64,000 nt of DNA from assembly GCA_029961685.1 (NCBI GenBank), contig JARWKL010000009.1, positions 29,823,208 through 29,887,207 on the forward strand, given 5' to 3'. Numbering within the stretch: position 1 is the first letter of the stretch; each line of letters opens with the position of its first letter. Position numbers and translations under genes: made by a program. Positions 23,878 to 37,200 of the stretch are shown piece by piece. The notes beneath the pieces were generated by a model. The model had not been told where the DNA came from, ran no database searches, and worked only from the letters and a program-made list of their open reading frames with translations. The stretch comes from Aristolochia californica (lineage: Eukaryota; Streptophyta; Magnoliopsida; Piperales; Aristolochiaceae).

Positions 23878-25799
23878 CTTGTCGCGCTGCTCCTTACACA
23901 TGCCACTACCGAAATTTTGGTTTCCCTCCTTGTAGCAGTTGTGATTGTGTTGGCACACACAGTGGTGAGGAAGATGGATGATTTGTTCATGGACCAAGAA
24001 GGTTGCGCAGGTGAGATGTATTTAGTAGTTGTCGACTCGAGCAAGCGCCTTCTCACTCAGGCTTCTGCACCTTCTTCTTCCTAGTTTGACAAAAGAATTG
24101 GGGATTGTACTCTCCTAGCATGAATGTATTACTCGTCATTACTGTTGGTGCTCTTTTTTCCTTTCAATTTTTTTAATCGTAATTCGAGTTGTAGACCATC
24201 TTGATTGGTTGTTGGGTTGTATCATATGTTATTACATTTGACCATCCTTCATTTCTTGGAGATATCATGGTTCTCTGCTCTCTATGTTTTCTTCTTTGTA
24301 TTATGTTAATTGTTTGTTTAGAACTCCTATGAAGTTATCTTAATTTGTCACTGTCTTCATCCAAGGACAAAAACTATTTCCACTCATCTCAATAAGGAGG
24401 AAGTGAGAAGAAATTTCTTGAGAAACAGTGAATGCTCACTAAAGAAGAAATGTAGTTAGACAATTCTGAAGTAACCGAAGCCTAATTATACAATTTTTTA
24501 TTGGACAGTTCGATTGCTAAAAAATACAGTACTTTATAATTTGGAAGCCCCATCAATGTATGCAAAATCCAACGACAATTAACAGTCGGGCATTATAAAG
24601 TCATAAGAAAAAATAAGCCCTCTCTTGTTTCCACTACATTTTCCATTTTGGGCATTAACACAAGAAAGTACTTTCCAGTACATTTTCCATCAATCACACT
24701 AACACGAAAAAATAAGTCATTTTCAATGTCACTTTTACTATTTCGTTCATTTTCACTTTCACTTTCCATCTCCCCCTCCCTCTAAGTGCACTAAACCCCC
24801 ACTTAGTGAAAAGATTTTAACTAAGAGCAGACGATCTGTTTCCTTATTTCCTTAGTCATTTTAAGTTTTTCATTCTTTGATTAACGGAGTTTAGTAGTTT
24901 GCTTCGAATTATCAATTGGGCGCATGATCTCCAGCAGATTCCCAGCAGCTTCCCACGTCGCATTTATTTACAAAAGGCGCGAACAAAAGAGATAGGGAAA
25001 ACAATCATTGGAGTAGGCACAATACTTCGAAGCTTCGGTTCGGATAAATTTACTGAAAGCTTGATGCAGCGTGTGCTAGAGAGTAAAGAGAATTGAATAA
25101 CCGAAAGGAAAACGCGTTGAGAAATGGGAAAATTGAAGTCTGAACATAACCTTTTTCTGTTTTTTTAAAGTTATCGCAAGTTCCAACGAGAACATCTCCA
25201 GGTCGGCCAAAGAATAAAAGACGGCTAACATGTGAAGAAGATACTTTTTTTTGTTTGTTTTACTTTATTATCTTAATTTTTTTGTTCGATCATAGGAGTA
25301 AAATGAATTACTTGCAGATAAAAATCAGTCAGGAACGACCACATTCTGATTCTTATGACTCCTTGATTTGGTTTCCATCAGCCACATTCTGATCCTCTGA
25401 TGGAGTTAATTAAATATTACAATTCAAAATGATAATTGGGGCAGTGCAGAGAGTTATCGTCTCACTGCCGACAACGCAACAGCCGGGGCAAGAATCGCAA
25501 GGTCGTGATGATGGACGCACTCAAAAGCTTTCTGAAAGCAGTAATGAGGGCCCTCTTCCTGGTAATCTCAGTGGATTTCGAATCTGTCCAGCTATCCCAT
25601 CTAATGTTCATAGCTTTTTGCTTCAAGGCAGTTGAACGCCACTTCATTAACGTCATCGCCATTGACGAAGACGCCTATCGAGATTCCTTCTCTGTTTCCT
25701 TTTTCCATTCACTTTGACCCGTAACTGGCATTTCGACAAACATTCCGTCAGTCACAAAGGTGCTTGAGGGAGAGTCAAACCGAGTAACAACAAAGAAAA
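23878..25799. other. No supported gene
   Basis: Short frames only. 23866-24084 (plus) begins hydrophobic and 25436-25717 (plus) is 93 codons, but neither has a recognisable domain, a conserved motif or splice-linked neighbours. No repeat partner was recognised in the window. Confidence 0.35.
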
Positions 25800-25983
25800 G
25801 TTTCAAATAATGATTTTACTATGTATTATTCTCTCAAAGGTGGCTATTTAACTTACATTATAACCTAAAATTAGGTCCAATCCTAAAATCAAGGAAATGA
25901 AGCAGGGAAACAAATCATTTCCTACAATCACACTAACAAATTTTACAGACAACTCATAATTTTACATTACAGTTTTGCACACA
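25800..25983 (-). repeat. Probable 3' LTR of the Copia element (outer edge unsure)
   Basis: On the minus strand the polypurine tract CTTGAGGGGGAA is followed directly by TGTGTGCAAAAC at 25983, the expected start of a 3' LTR. The far end is not fixed because no matching 5' LTR was found beyond 30 kb. Confidence 0.5.
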
Positions 25984-28900
25984 TTCCCCCTCAAGTTGGT
26001 GCATAGAAGTCGATCATGCCCAACTTGTCAATTATACCATGAAATGTCTTCCGTGATACTACCTTCGTGAGCATATTAGTTACGTTGAATAAGATTTTGT
26101 GCAATTGCGATGGCTGCCTTGTTATCATAGTGGAGATTCATAGGTTTAACGTATTCAATTCCTAAGTCCTTCAGTATATTCCTTATCCATAACAACTCGC
26201 ATATACCATGAACCATGCCTCGAAATTCAGCTTCAACACTTTATCTTGATACTACCCTCTATTTTTTGCTTTTTCAAGTTACAAGATTTCTTTCCACAAA
26301 ATTAAAGTAACCAGACATGGATCTTCTGGTTGTCTAATCACCTGCCCAATCAGAATTTGTATATCCTTCAATGTTAGAGATAAATTTTTTTAAGAATAAC
26401 AAACCTCTTCCTGGAGCACTCTTTAAGTATCGCAAGATCCGATAGACCACTTCCATGTGTTCTTCACTTGGTGCATGCCTGAACTGACTCACAACGATCA
26501 CTGCATATGCTACATCTGATATTGTGTGGGATAGCTAGATTAATCTTCCAACTAATCGCTGATAACGCCCTTTGTCTGCTGAGGTTTGATCTGGGAGAAT
26601 TCTGAGCTTATGATTAATTTTCATGGGCATCTCTACTGGTTTACAATCAAACATTTCGGTTTCGGTTAGAAGATCCAACACATATTTTCGTTGTGAAAGG
26701 AAGGCTCCATGTTTCGATCTTACAACCTCAATTCCCAAAAAATATTTAAGTTGTCTGAGATCCTTCATTTCGAATTTAGTGGCTAAATACTCATGTAAAA
26801 CTTGCATTTCACATGGGTCATCTCCTATCACGACCATATCATCAACATACACAATTAAAGCTGTTACTTTTCCTTCTTTGTATTTTATATACAAAGTATG
26901 ATTTGAGTTACTTTGCTTATAGCCAAACTCTTTTATTGTAGCCGAGAATCTCCCAAACCATGCTCTAGGTGATTGTTTCAGCCCGTACAATGAGTTCTTT
27001 AATTTACAGGCTTCACCTTGACACAAAGAATCACTTTTAACTCCAGGTAGTAGTTCCATGTAGACTTCTTCTTCTAAGTCTCCATTGAGAAAGACATTTT
27101 TAACAACAAATTGTTGTAGAGGCCAGTTTCAATTTGCTGTTATAGATATAAGAATGCAAATTTTATTAAACTTAGCTATTGGTGCAAAAATATCCTGGAA
27201 GTCTATCCCATACTTTTGCATTTATCCCTTTGGAACTAGCCGAGCTTTATATATTTCAATACTTCCATCTAGTTTGAGTTTCACCATGAACACCCATCGA
27301 CATCCAATTATCTTCATTTCTTTAGGTTGTGGAACAAATTCCCAAACGACATTCTTTTGTAGAGCCTCCATCTCTTTGTTCATCGCCTTTTCCATTTTGG
27401 GTCAACTAATGCATCCTACACATTACTAGGAATAGAGACCCTGAATAATTGATCAATAGTAAATACATATGATTTAGTCAACCTATGGGAGGACACATAG
27501 TTGTTGATTGAGTATTTGGTATTGGCTTCAGGATCAAGTTCATACTATTTTTTTGGAACTCCCCTATTCAATATTTGTGGATATCTAGGAGTTATATTTT
27601 CTATAGGAACACATGTTTCATTAGACTCATCAAATACATGATTCGTATTTACCTGAGGAGGAACATTCTGGGTTGATTCTTCAGTTGATGGTGCAGACGG
27701 AGGCAACTCTGAGAATTCTTCAGAAGAAATTAATGATTCACTCTCGGCTTCATGGTTGTGATCACAATATTCTAACTCAATTAACTCAGTACCTCCGCTA
27801 TTCTCTTGTTGAGCATTATCTTCACTTGAGTTCTCCCCCTGAAGAGAATTCCAAAAGACTCCCCCTGAATAATAAGATACTAATTCATGAAAAGAGGCAT
27901 CTAGAGTTACATGGAGTTTTCGAGTGTGCAGATCATAACACCGATATCCTTTTTGAAATTCAGAGTAGCCAACAAATACACATCGTTTGGCACATAGATC
28001 AAGTTTATTTCGCAAAATTTTGGGATATGAACATATGCGGTACACCCAAAAATCTGGGGTTCAAGGTTCGAAAGATGGTAATGGAAATCAAGGATTGCAG
28101 CTTGTGTTGAGGAGTTTGAAAATCTATTACTCAAGAAGGTGTTCGATTGATGAAGTAGGCAACAGATTTGACAGCTTCGCCCCAATAAAGCCGAAACATG
28201 TTTATGCCGAAGAGGGAGGCACACACTACTTCCAAAAGTTGTATATTTTTCCTCTCTGCCAATACATTTTGTTGGGGAATATAGGTGCATGAAGTCTGAT
28301 GATGAATTCCATGATTGGTTAAAAAAAATTCGAGAGAAGCATCAACAAACTCAGTACCATTGTCAGATTTCAAAACATGAATATGCTTTTGGTACTGAGA
28401 ATGTATCATTTTGTGAAATTTTTGAAATGTTAGACATATATCTCTTTTTTATAAGCAAGGATACCCAAGTCATTCTAGTACTTTCATCAATAAATGTCAC
28501 AAAGTAAAGAGCTCTAGAAATAGAGGGAACCTTTGCCGGACCCCTACCATCAGAATAAATAACCTCAAAAGGTTCAGAACTTTTATTCAAACTCGATAAA
28601 TAAGAGATATGGTGACTCTTAACCAGTTCACAAATGTCACAATGAAAACCTAAATCATTCAAACATGAAAAAAACTATGGTTGCAATTTCTTAAGATAAC
28701 CAAAGAAAATATAGTCTAATATTCGGTGCCATAACCATATAGTTGTTTGAGCATTGTCTTTACTGCTAGCTTGATTTGCCTGACTAATTTTCGATCCCCC
28801 ATTCTCTGTCAACTCCAAATAGTAGAGTTTGCCCCAACCAAGAATCTTTCGGGTTAAAATGTCTTAAAAGACACAAAATGAGGGTAAAAAAGTTACAGTA

Positions 28901-30000
28901 CAAGCAAGAGTTGAAGTAATTTGGCTAAAAAATAAAATATTGTATTCAAGAGATAAAACCACAAGGATAATATCTAATGTAAGATTATTAGACAATATAA
29001 CAAATCCTTCCCCAATAATAGGAAAGGTACTACTATTGGCAGTGAAAATAATAGAATGCGGAGAAGGTAGGACAAATGGTGACTGACTGGAATCCCTGGT
29101 CATGTGATTGAATGCACCTGTATCAATAATCCAAGTTCTAATATTATAATTTACAGAGAATAATGATATTTTACCGATAAAACCTGGATGGGCAACATTT
29201 GCCGTAGGCAGCTACTGATTTTCTTCTATGGATGTCACCATAGCTTTCCCAATAATCTTTTTACATGTTTTTTTTTTTAAAATCCCACCACTCTAGATAG
29301 CCAATAATCTCGTAACAACGTTGTTGCGAATGACCTTTCTCCCCACAGTGAGTGCATACCCGGTTGTTGGTTTTTCAAGAGGATTGAGTGTTCCGATTGT
29401 TTGATGATCCTTGTCGAGTTTGGTTGACCAGCATAGCCGAGTTCTCAGAGATTGGACGATGGCTCCCCATTGTCTGTCTTTGTTGATATTCTCTTCTGAC
29501 ATATGCATATGTACTCTCGAAATCAAGTTTGAGGTCTTTTCACAGGATTTTTCCCCCGAACATGATCAAACTCGGAGTTAAGCCCCCTAAGAAAAATATG
29601 AACTCGAAGTATGACCATCGCAGAGTGCAACTGGATTAGCACTTCGATTGTTCCTTCCTGAGATATAGTTTTATGATCAATCTCCTGGAAAATAGCAACC
29701 AGTTCATTATAGTATGTTAACAATGGTCTGCCATTTTGTTTGGTAGAAAAAGATCTTTGGTTTAATTTAAATAGACAGGTTTTGTCTGATCCATCATAGA
29801 ATGTTTTTTATACGACTTCCCATATATCCTTGCCAGTGGAAGGACGAATAAATCGTTGCATTAGCGACGGACTCATTGAGTCAATAAACCAATTTTTCAT
29901 TCTTTGATTTTTTGTAATCCATTGTGCTAAGATTGGGATCTCTAAATTCTGGTTTTTTTGTTTCTCTGTTGAGATATCTAGATTTATTGAAAGCACCAAT
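25984..30000 (-). pseudogene. Dead Ty1/Copia retrotransposon, gag-protease-integrase-RT-RNase H
   Basis: The minus strand reads through the full Copia order in broken frames. Gag spans about 30000-29530 (a WITKNQRMKNW block), then a zinc-knuckle-like CxxC remnant near 29340. A protease-like DTGAFNHMT lies near 29115. Integrase follows, with a CDICELVKSHH pre-integrase zinc motif (28640) and SDNGTEF with downstream core residues (28370). After a linker, reverse transcriptase runs 27430-26535, with the active-site motif YVDDMVV near 26850. RNase H extends to about 26000. Stops and frameshifts interrupt every domain. The 5' LTR and primer site are not recognisable, so the element is 5'-truncated or decayed. 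Confidence 0.92.
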
Positions 30001-31249
30001 ACGCCTTTCCATGAGCTAAGACCATAATGGGCATATGGTATGCCATCAATTGAGCACCTTCAATCAATTGAGGCAAAAGAGCAAATCACAATAATCGCTC
30101 CCTAGGGACGTGTATTGCCAACTAGATACATTAGCCTAAACGCATAAAAGAATTTACAACTTACATACACTTCAACTCAACCCACAATTCCTAATTGAGT
30201 AAGTTTATAATGCAAGAGAAGCTTAAATATATTGGAGAAATCCAATTTTTGAGTATAATTGAGAAAGAATACACCTAACCTAAGTGATCCTATAAATGCA
30301 ATAGTAACTCAAACTCAATTTCAAAAATATGATTTTAAAATCGAGGCTCAATGAAATTATACCCGAACAAGAGTTTTTGAAAATTGCTTTTGTGAGAGTA
30401 CCGAATGAGATTCAGATTTGTATAATCAAACCCTAAATCAAATGTTGAACTCAATCAAACTTTTTTAAAGAAAATGAGCCAAAGCTCAACATAAAAGACT
30501 AAGCACAAATTCAGTATTTCAAAGTATGTGGAAATGTATTTATACGAGTAATATAATATTTCAAAATATTTGAAATTTGATATAAATATCATAAGCATAA
30601 ATATCTTAGATACAAAATCTGAGATCAATCTAAGACTAAATAACATAAGTAGTTTAAATAAATATCCTCAAGAGAGTTAAATAAATTTAAATAAAAATTA
30701 AATTTATATTGAAGGGAAATATTTAATTTTAAAAAAAATTAAAATTGTAAAAATTCTTGGCATTTAATTTTTTTAATACATTTTATGTGAGCCATTTTTT
30801 TATGTCCTTTTGAGAAGAAATTTGAAATTTTTTCTAAAATGGACACTATATTATATAATAATAAATATAAAAAATGAGAATAACATAATTTCCTGTATAA
30901 AAAGAAGAGAAAATTACTATTATTTGTGTAAGTAGATTTTGTCTCTGGGTTCATGGATCCGGCCCATTTACAGAGAGATTTTCAATCTTCGTTGCGCCAA
31001 AACCACCCCGGTAATGGAGGCGGGAAAGATAAATAGAAATTCCTTTTTTGTTTTCTTTTGCGACCGCTGAGGTGCCTCGCCGGGTTCGAGAAAGCTACCA
31101 GTCAAAACTTTGAAGCTAACGGCCTCTTCCTGTTATCTTATAATTTATCTTAAGACTGCTGACACTCTTCTTATATTCGTTTCGGGATCAATGTAAAACA
31201 CCAATTTGCTTTCAAACTCGATTTCTCTTGCGGCCATCTTACGGCGAGA
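30001..31249. other. AT-rich spacer and 5' flank of the Rab5 gene
   Basis: Very AT-rich to about 30950, without coding signal. From about 31000 to 31249 base composition rises and the sequence should carry the Rab5 promoter and 5' UTR. No clear TATA box can be assigned. Confidence 0.45.
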
Positions 31250-34200
31250 ATGGGGGCGAATAACAATATCCAAGCTAAGCTGGTGCATACGTTCTTCCTT
31301 CTTCATTTTTTTTGTTTATTTTTCTTTTCATATGACCAGCTTGGTCTCTTTATGAATCAACAAAGGGCGTTCTAGATTCTAAATGACGATCAAAACCAGG
31401 GAAAATCATTTGTTTCTTCTGTACTAGAAAAGTGTTAAGAATATTTCCACACGGATTAGTGGGTACAAAGATATTAAGTTTATTAGTTAGGAAAGAGGCT
31501 TTCTTCACAAAAAAGAGGGGTTTGTTCTAATTTGTTTTGTTTTTTCTGTCTCTGTTTTGGAATTGCATAAAGGGCTGGAGTTAGTATTGGTCTGTGGAGT
31601 TAATGAAGAATCAACGAAACGAGTTAAGTTTAGCATATATGTTTTAAGACATGCATGGATCATTGAAAAATCAGGATTCTTTTGTGTTGTTATCAGTTAG
31701 CATTCATTTGATCATTTCATGTCAAAATGCTATCCATCTAATTGGTAAACTGGTAGTTGCTCGCCGAATATTCCGTGATAATTTCAATTAAAAAAAAATC
31801 GTGATACTGTAAGGCGTAAAAATGATATGTTTAAGGTGTAACAAATGCTGCGTTACAACTTATAGATAGAGAAAAAAACAAGCGATTTGTTTCTATATCT
31901 ATCATAAGTTACTATTTTGACGCTTTTCTCACTGAATTTATTTACGATAATTTTAATTGCAATACGTGATCCTATAATCTTTCATTATTTTTTCTATAAC
32001 TAATTCCTGTGTAGGTGCTTCTTGGCGACATGGGTACTGGAAAAACAAGCATAGTACTTAGGTTTGTCAAAGGTCAATTTTTCCATTACCAGGTCCTATC
32101 TCATGTCCTTTCTTATGTTTATTTCATGTTTCTAACTTTATCATAATATTGTTATTTCTAATTTGAAATTTCAAATTTGAAGCTGTAAAGACTCCTAATA
32201 TTAGTTTTTATTTTCAGGAATCAACAATAGGGGCTGCTTTCTTCTCCCAAATAATATCCTTGAATGAGGCTACTGTGAAATTTGACATATGGGATACAGC
32301 TGGACAAGAACGTTACCATAGCTTAGCTCCAATGTATTATCGCGGTGCAGCTGCAGCTATTGTTGTGTATGATATCACGAGCATGGTATGATTCCGACTT
32401 TAGTTTAATCTCTCTCCCTCTTTCTCTGTCTTCTTATTTTTTTAATTAGTAAGATTACATACTTTCAAAGCGCTTGTGCTCTTGCTTTTCATTAAGAATA
32501 TAGGAATACATGTTTAGTTGGATCTTTTTCCCCAGCAAGTGGCAATGTTTATTTATGAATGATTGGTTCCAGTAATGGTTGAGACAAGGCCTCAAAATGA
32601 CGATGATGATGTACTTTGAAGAGCAAAGACTTGTAATTTTGTCAAATTCAGGTTCAAGTCCATAAAAGTTGACTTGCTCACAATATTTCCAAACTGAAAT
32701 CCATGCGGGATTATTCCTGCTAACACACTCTCTCACATCTATGCCTAAACAAACAAAACCTTTGGCTCAATGGCCCTTTTTTTATGATGTTGGTGGTGGT
32801 TGGGGGGGGGATGTTGGGTTTAAGTTTTAATTGGGTTATAGAGTGTACACTGCACATGTAATCAATGTTAAAAATTAATAAAATGACGGATCTAATTTGT
32901 GGAGAATATAAATGGCCGCAAACTAAATGGGACATAAAATAAGCCCTTTAAAAGAGATGCCTTACTCTGATAATAAAATGTTAAAGTTGGATTTAGGTTC
33001 ATCCTAAAATGACTCATCCAAGATTATTTCTGTTGCATTTATGGAAAAGGGAAAAACTTTATTAACTTGTTATAATCTGAGTACATGAGCCCTTATTTAT
33101 AATAAAGGAAAGTAGTAGAGTCCAATTACAATTAAATTTCCGTTGTCCCAATTACACTCAAAGTCTAACACTTAAAGATAAGTCCTAGCATAATCAAACA
33201 ACTGCATATCAATAGAAGATTAACTGAACTAAAACACTTTTGAACTGACACTTCTGTGAGACTATTGTAAGACTCCACCATATTAATTCTGGCTCTGTGA
33301 GACGTCTTCCTATGAGAGTCATGTAAGAGTCTTCTATATCTTCTCTTCAACAATTTCAAACATAAATGAATGTGGGATTATTGCTACTAAGAAAAATCAA
33401 ATCTAAATTCCTGTCAAAACCATTGGTTCATGATCATTAACCATTAATAGTCTTCTCCATTTTTCTCTATCATTTTCTACTCAATAGTCCTTCTTCATGT
33501 CTTTCTTCATGTTTTCCATCCATATCATTTTTAGTAAATTTCAAATCTAAATTCCTGTCAAAAATATTGGTTCATGATCATTAACCATTAATAGTCTTCT
33601 CCATTTTGCTTTATCATTTGCTACCTCAATATTCCTTCTTCATGTTTTCCATCCATATCATTTTTATTCTTTATCTATTTGCAAGCTCCATTGCCGGAGG
33701 CTGTTAACCAAAAGAAAAATCATATAAAAGGGAACTTCTTGTATCTTTCTCAAGTGTATATGTTACAAGGGTGATTAGGTTTTTTTATTCACTTGATACT
33801 TGAAATGTTTTCAGTGCCATCTTGTTAATGTTCTACAAAGTGTCTTAGGTCATATAAGAGTCTGTGACTAAGTGCCCTGAAGGTCTTTAACCAATTTTTT
33901 CACCATGTAAATCAGTAGATAACTATGTAGAGCTCTCCTGATGAGTATGGACAAACTCTAAGGACTTTAGGTTGGTTTTAATTCTGAGGCTAGTGTGGTA
34001 ATACTATCATATAATCCACATACATATAACATATCTGTGGCTGTTTCTATGGGATGCCATTGATGCAACTGTTCCACCAAACCTTGAATTTTCAGTACAA
34101 AGATTTATTTATTTCTCTATAAATACATGTTTTTGAAAATGGCAACAGTATTAAAATTGAATGTATTATTACCATAAGTCATGGTTCACATGTGTTCCTA

Positions 34201-37200
34201 CTTCTTCTAGATGCACCATACTCTTCATTTTGTTCCTTTTTATTCTGTCCATAAGAACACATTCTCCTGCTCATCCACTTGGTTTTAAACCCTCAGGATT
34301 CATTTCTCCGAGCAAAAAAATGGGTTCAAGAACTCCAAAGACAAGGTACATATGTTAATTTTTGGCTCGAGCTTTTCTGATGTTTTCAAGTCACTAATAC
34401 ATGGTCCCAACAGAAGCAAATAACTACATTGCTTTTTTGACAAAGAAGGCTGGTAAAATTAGTTGTTTAGTCAGGAAATTCCTGCTCATGTTGTATGTAA
34501 CCTTTGGCCAAGTGAACATATTTGAAATTTTACTCTAATCTTGTGGAACCTGAGCAATTGCAACCAAGACATGAACTTTATTAAAATGGAGATTTTATCA
34601 TATTAACCTTGGGACTAGAGTCATAAAAACAAAATTTGCTGTGCTCTATTTACAATGCATCCATCACAAGTTGTATAAGATCAAAGACAGTTTTACCCAT
34701 GGTTTTCTGACTTGCTGAATTGACCCGCGACTAGGCTGGGTTGACTCGGGTTCTGGACAGGGCAGGTCGGGTCAGCGGGTCAGACTCGACCTTTCTACAA
34801 TGAGCGAGTTTCTCCAACTTCGGCTGGACTGCCAGTTCCGGTCTGACTCTCCCAGTCCGACTCTAAGTTTGGGAACCCAATTGGTTTCCGATTCTGAGTC
34901 GGAAATCTTTGAGTTTACCTCGATAATCAGAGGTGATAGTTATGGTCTTGATGTGAATGATCACTCTTTTATTACTTTTTTGTGAGGCTTTTAGCACAAT
35001 TTTGTCCAAGTTCTTACTAAACCATAGAATAACATATTTCATCCCATTACCGAAAAATACATTGACACATTTCATCTGAATGGAATTGTCAGCTAAGCTG
35101 ATGTATCTCAAGAGCATAATCTGGAAGTTATCCTGAAATTAGTTTCTTATGAATTCTCCCCATTGGTGCAGAACTTTGGAGCGACTGAGAAACTGTAACT
35201 TGTAATAAATAGAAAATGTGACAGTTTCAGATACATTTTATAGTTCTCTTTTGTTTTGCCCAATTTTCTAAATGTTGATTTGGTGCAGGAAATCCAAGTT
35301 TGGTGATGGTTTTGGTTGCTAATAAGGCTGATTTAGAAACAAAAAGAAAGGTGGACACAAAGGTATGCTCACTTTCCTGATTGTCTCATTTGTTGGGTTT
35401 AATATGAATTTTGCCAGCAGGAATATTTATGAGATGTTTCAAAGGAACCCGAATATATTGAGTGAGTGTGAAACTGTGATATAGCAGAAAATTTGTTGAG
35501 GTTTATGTATTTTTACTAGTTTTTATTGTTGATGGACAAAATTCCCCTGTTCTATTGCACTGGGTGTGTGCCGCAAGTTTTAGGCTAGCTTTTTGAGTGT
35601 GGAAAGAGTTCCTATTGAAGAATACTCCAACTTGGCTTGGTAGATCATGTGCATATTTAAGGATTAGATCTCTGTGTCTTGCCTGTGCTTCCTTTTACGC
35701 CAGTAACCTGTAATAAACAAACATAACAAGACAAAATCATTTATATTCTAGCTGCAAGCCTCACGTATTTTTTGGAATTATTACTCATTGAGGATAGAAA
35801 GTTTCTCTTATTTCTAAACTGTAGAGCTCCTTATTAAGGTTGTGTTAATTGATGATAGGCTTTGATTTGATACTTCTTTGAACCATTAATGGATTTCTAG
35901 TTGATGGACTTAGCCAAATTGATACTGTGTTCCTTGCTCAGTTTACATCTCTAATTTAAATTGCAAAGTGAAGAACAGAAAGCTTCACTGGTACTCTATT
36001 TTTCTGAAGGTCTGTGTCCAACTCTGGTTGTCACATCTATATTCTTGTTGAAGCTTAAACCTAAATCTACTTATGACCATTGTTGTAATTGCTGTTGGTT
36101 GAGGTGTTTAAAGCATGATGATGATTCTGGCCTAAGTTTTTCGCTCTTGTGGTAAACCACTAACAAAAACAGAAAAATGAAGAAATTGCATAAGGATATA
36201 AGTTGAAAAATTTATCTTCCTTTAAAGCAAAAAAATATGATGAATTAAAAAAAAAAAGAGATCACTTGAATATTTAATCTCTATTTGTGAAAGACTTCCT
36301 TGTATTAACCCTGACTGCTATAGTTTGGAACATATGGGAAGAGCGCAATAATAAAATTTTCGAAAGCAAACAAAGGTTGTTGGGAGGAATCACTGAAAGG
36401 GTTATGCACTGTATTCTTTTGGGCACATAACATGCTTAAACATTCCATCTCCCTGGCTCCGTTATCAGAAGGAATTGGATGTGCATTTTTCACTTTGCAC
36501 TGCATCATATGGCCAGGATGGTTGCTTGAAGGGGGATGCCTGAAATTCAACTTTGATATTGGTTCTAGAAGAAATCTTGGGCCAATAGGTGTGTGTGTAT
36601 ATCTGTAGGGGTTGGCATGGGTTGGGTTTTTAAAAACCTGAACCTGACCCCTACTCTAATCCCCGACCCCTATTAAACCCCCTAAAAAATCCTGACCCTC
36701 ATCCCCGCAATCCTCGTAAACCGAACCTATCTTCTCCTAGTTCCATAAACCTGATCCATCCCCACCCCGTTTTAATATCCCACCCCTTCCCCGTGTGACT
36801 GGTTTGAGGAAACCCGACAGTTTTTTCCCCTGATCCATCCCTGACTCATGGATGAAAACCCAAACCCACACCAGGATTTATCGGGTCAGGTCGGGTTCCC
36901 TGTGAAACTCGACACAATGCCCCCCATATATGTATGTGTGTGTGGGGGGGGGAGGGGGGTCTTCTCTACTTGTTTGAACCATGTGTGTCCATTGTAATAG
37001 AGCTAAGGGCCCTCCTATAGGGCTTTAGGTTGTATGGGGTGCACTTTGTGTAGCTGACCTTTTAGCTAGAGAGGGAGCTACTCAACAACATCTTACTATC
37101 GGCATCTCTTTCCCCTTATGATCTCTTCTTCTTCTATATTTTTAGAGGAAGGGAACTGCAATAGATTCTGCCACAATAATGAGATGATGCACAATTACTT

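Noticed and set aside
27085..28292. Plus-strand ORFs of 100-145 codons
   Set aside because: Antisense to the Copia integrase and reverse transcriptase on the minus strand.
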